In this document: one piece after another, positions 12,403-12,977 of the stretch | How the letters are laid out: the number at the start of each line of letters is the position of its first letter | Numbering within the stretch: the first letter of the stretch is position 1 | Source of the DNA: Actinomycetes bacterium | Lineage (GTDB): Bacteria > Actinomycetota > Actinomycetes > Actinomycetales > Cellulomonadaceae | Length of the DNA: 12,977 bases | Direction: 5' to 3' | NCBI GenBank assembly: GCA_023428465.1 | Contig: JAEYXM010000140.1 | Span: forward strand, 1-12,977 | The notes under the pieces: generated by a model | Told to the model about the DNA's origin: nothing | The model's input: the letters and a program-made list of their open reading frames with translations, nothing else | Databases searched by the model: none | Position numbers and translations under genes: made by a program

Positions 12403-12977
12403 TCACGCGGGTGGCGCGGCCGGTCCGTCCCCGTCCGGCGCGCCGCCCACGGCTCCGGCCGTGGCGCCTGCGCGCGCCGCCCGGCGGGCACGCCGACGAC
12501 GGCGCAGGCGCACGATCCGCCAGATCGCGACGCCGATGATCACGAGCACGCCGACGACGAGCACCGGCACCAGGATCGCCAGGATGGCGACGGTCGCCGA
12601 CGTGACGTCCTCGGCGGCCGACACGAACGGCGCCCCGAACCCGAGCGTGCCCGCGTTCACGATGGGCCGGCTGAGGGCCTTGCCCGCGTGCACGGTCCCG
12701 GCGAGCGCGATGCCGACGACCACGCCGACCCAGGGGTTGTCCCGCCACCACTGCGACTGCTCGATCTGCTCGGCCCCGGAGACCGCCGCGAACATGACCC
12801 CGCCCATGAGCGGGCGTACACCGGTCTGGATCGCGTCGCTGACGTGATCGACGCCGGGCACCTTGTCGAAGACGATGTCGACGACGAGGAGCACCATGCC
12901 CGCGCCGATCCCCCACCAGCTGGAGATCCACTCCAGGCCGGAGGGCAGCACGATGAGCGTGGTGAACCGGTCGAGCA
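12403..12977 (-). CDS. DUF4126-type membrane protein, 5' end cut off by the window edge
   Basis: The minus-strand frame ends with TGA at 12405-12403 and stays open to base 12977, giving 190 visible residues. A GTG at 12951 looks like a start, but the frame continues upstream with LDRFTTLI leading into VLPSGLEW. That fits the interior of DUF4126 proteins, which start with an earlier membrane helix, so the true start lies outside. Counting the first visible Leu as 1, hydrophobic segments lie at about residues 20-37 (WWGIGAGMVLLVVDIVF), 81-98 and 127-154. DKVPGVDHVSDAIQTGVRP (about 37-55) is the family's characteristic conserved region. A basic tail (RLRRRRRARR, about 156-165) and an Ala/Gly/Pro end follow, probably cytoplasmic. 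The molecular role of DUF4126 is not known to me. It is convergent with the permease gene. Confidence 0.85.
   Translation of the reverse strand, partial: LDRFTTLIVLPSGLEWISSWWGIGAGMVLLVVDIVFDKVPGVDHVSDAIQTGVRPLMGGVMFAAVSGAEQIEQSQWWRDNPWVGVVVGIALAGTVHAGKALSRPIVNAGTLGFGAPFVSAAEDVTSATVAILAILVPVLVVGVLVIIGVAIWRIVRLRRRRRARRAARAGATAGAVGGAPDGDGPAAPPA

Noticed and set aside
10869..12491. Open frame of 540 codons on the minus strand opposite the permease
   Set aside because: It is the antisense shadow of a clear MacB-like permease in high-GC DNA. The translation is Arg/Asp/Ala-rich without any motif.
12949..12951. GTG as start of the DUF4126 gene
   Set aside because: The frame stays open to the window edge, and LDRFTTLI upstream continues the family pattern. 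The gene is better treated as truncated.

Overview
The window is very GC-rich, with strong G/C preference at third codon positions and long antisense shadow frames. Several start codons sit about 7-8 nt behind TANNNT-like -10 boxes, as in leaderless mRNAs. Together with a probable mycothiol-dependent enzyme and an Mrp ATPase of the type I associate with actinobacteria, this points to a high-GC actinobacterium. A Cellulomonas-like member of the Micrococcales is my guess, but the sequence alone does not prove genus. I saw no tRNA, rRNA, CRISPR array, insertion sequence or phage gene.

Left part (1-1478): the 5' end of a DinB/maleylpyruvate-isomerase-like gene on the minus strand runs off the left edge. 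It is divergent from mrp (336-1478), an Fe-S cluster carrier/scaffold ATPase. Both appear to start on leaderless transcripts.

Galactose operon (1568-4784): a DeoR-family regulator, galT and galK are joined by two ATGA stop/start overlaps. They supply two of the three Leloir steps: galactose to galactose-1-phosphate to UDP-galactose. No galE, galM or sugar transporter lies in the window. A repeated TGTTCG element in front of deoR is a candidate operator, and a 9-bp hairpin after galK is a candidate terminator.

Lipoprotein/exporter region (4951-12395): this is the most interesting part. Three tandem genes (4951-5988, 6155-7153, 7281-8324) encode paralogous secreted lipoproteins. All share an LVA(E/A)CM motif, a DPNA motif and four cysteines at almost constant spacing; I know no function for them. 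A strong hairpin and a short tandem repeat follow. Then comes a tightly coupled three-gene operon for a MacAB-like ABC exporter: a membrane-fusion/adaptor protein with a peptidoglycan-binding domain (8519-10129), an ATPase (10126-10911) and a MacB/FtsX-fold permease (10908-12395). Because a one-membrane actinobacterium has no TolC, I suggest that the lipoproteins are extracytoplasmic partners or clients of this exporter. This is inference from co-location and architecture only.

Right edge (12403-12977, minus): a DUF4126-type membrane protein, cut by the window end, converges on the permease with only 7 bp between the two stop codons.
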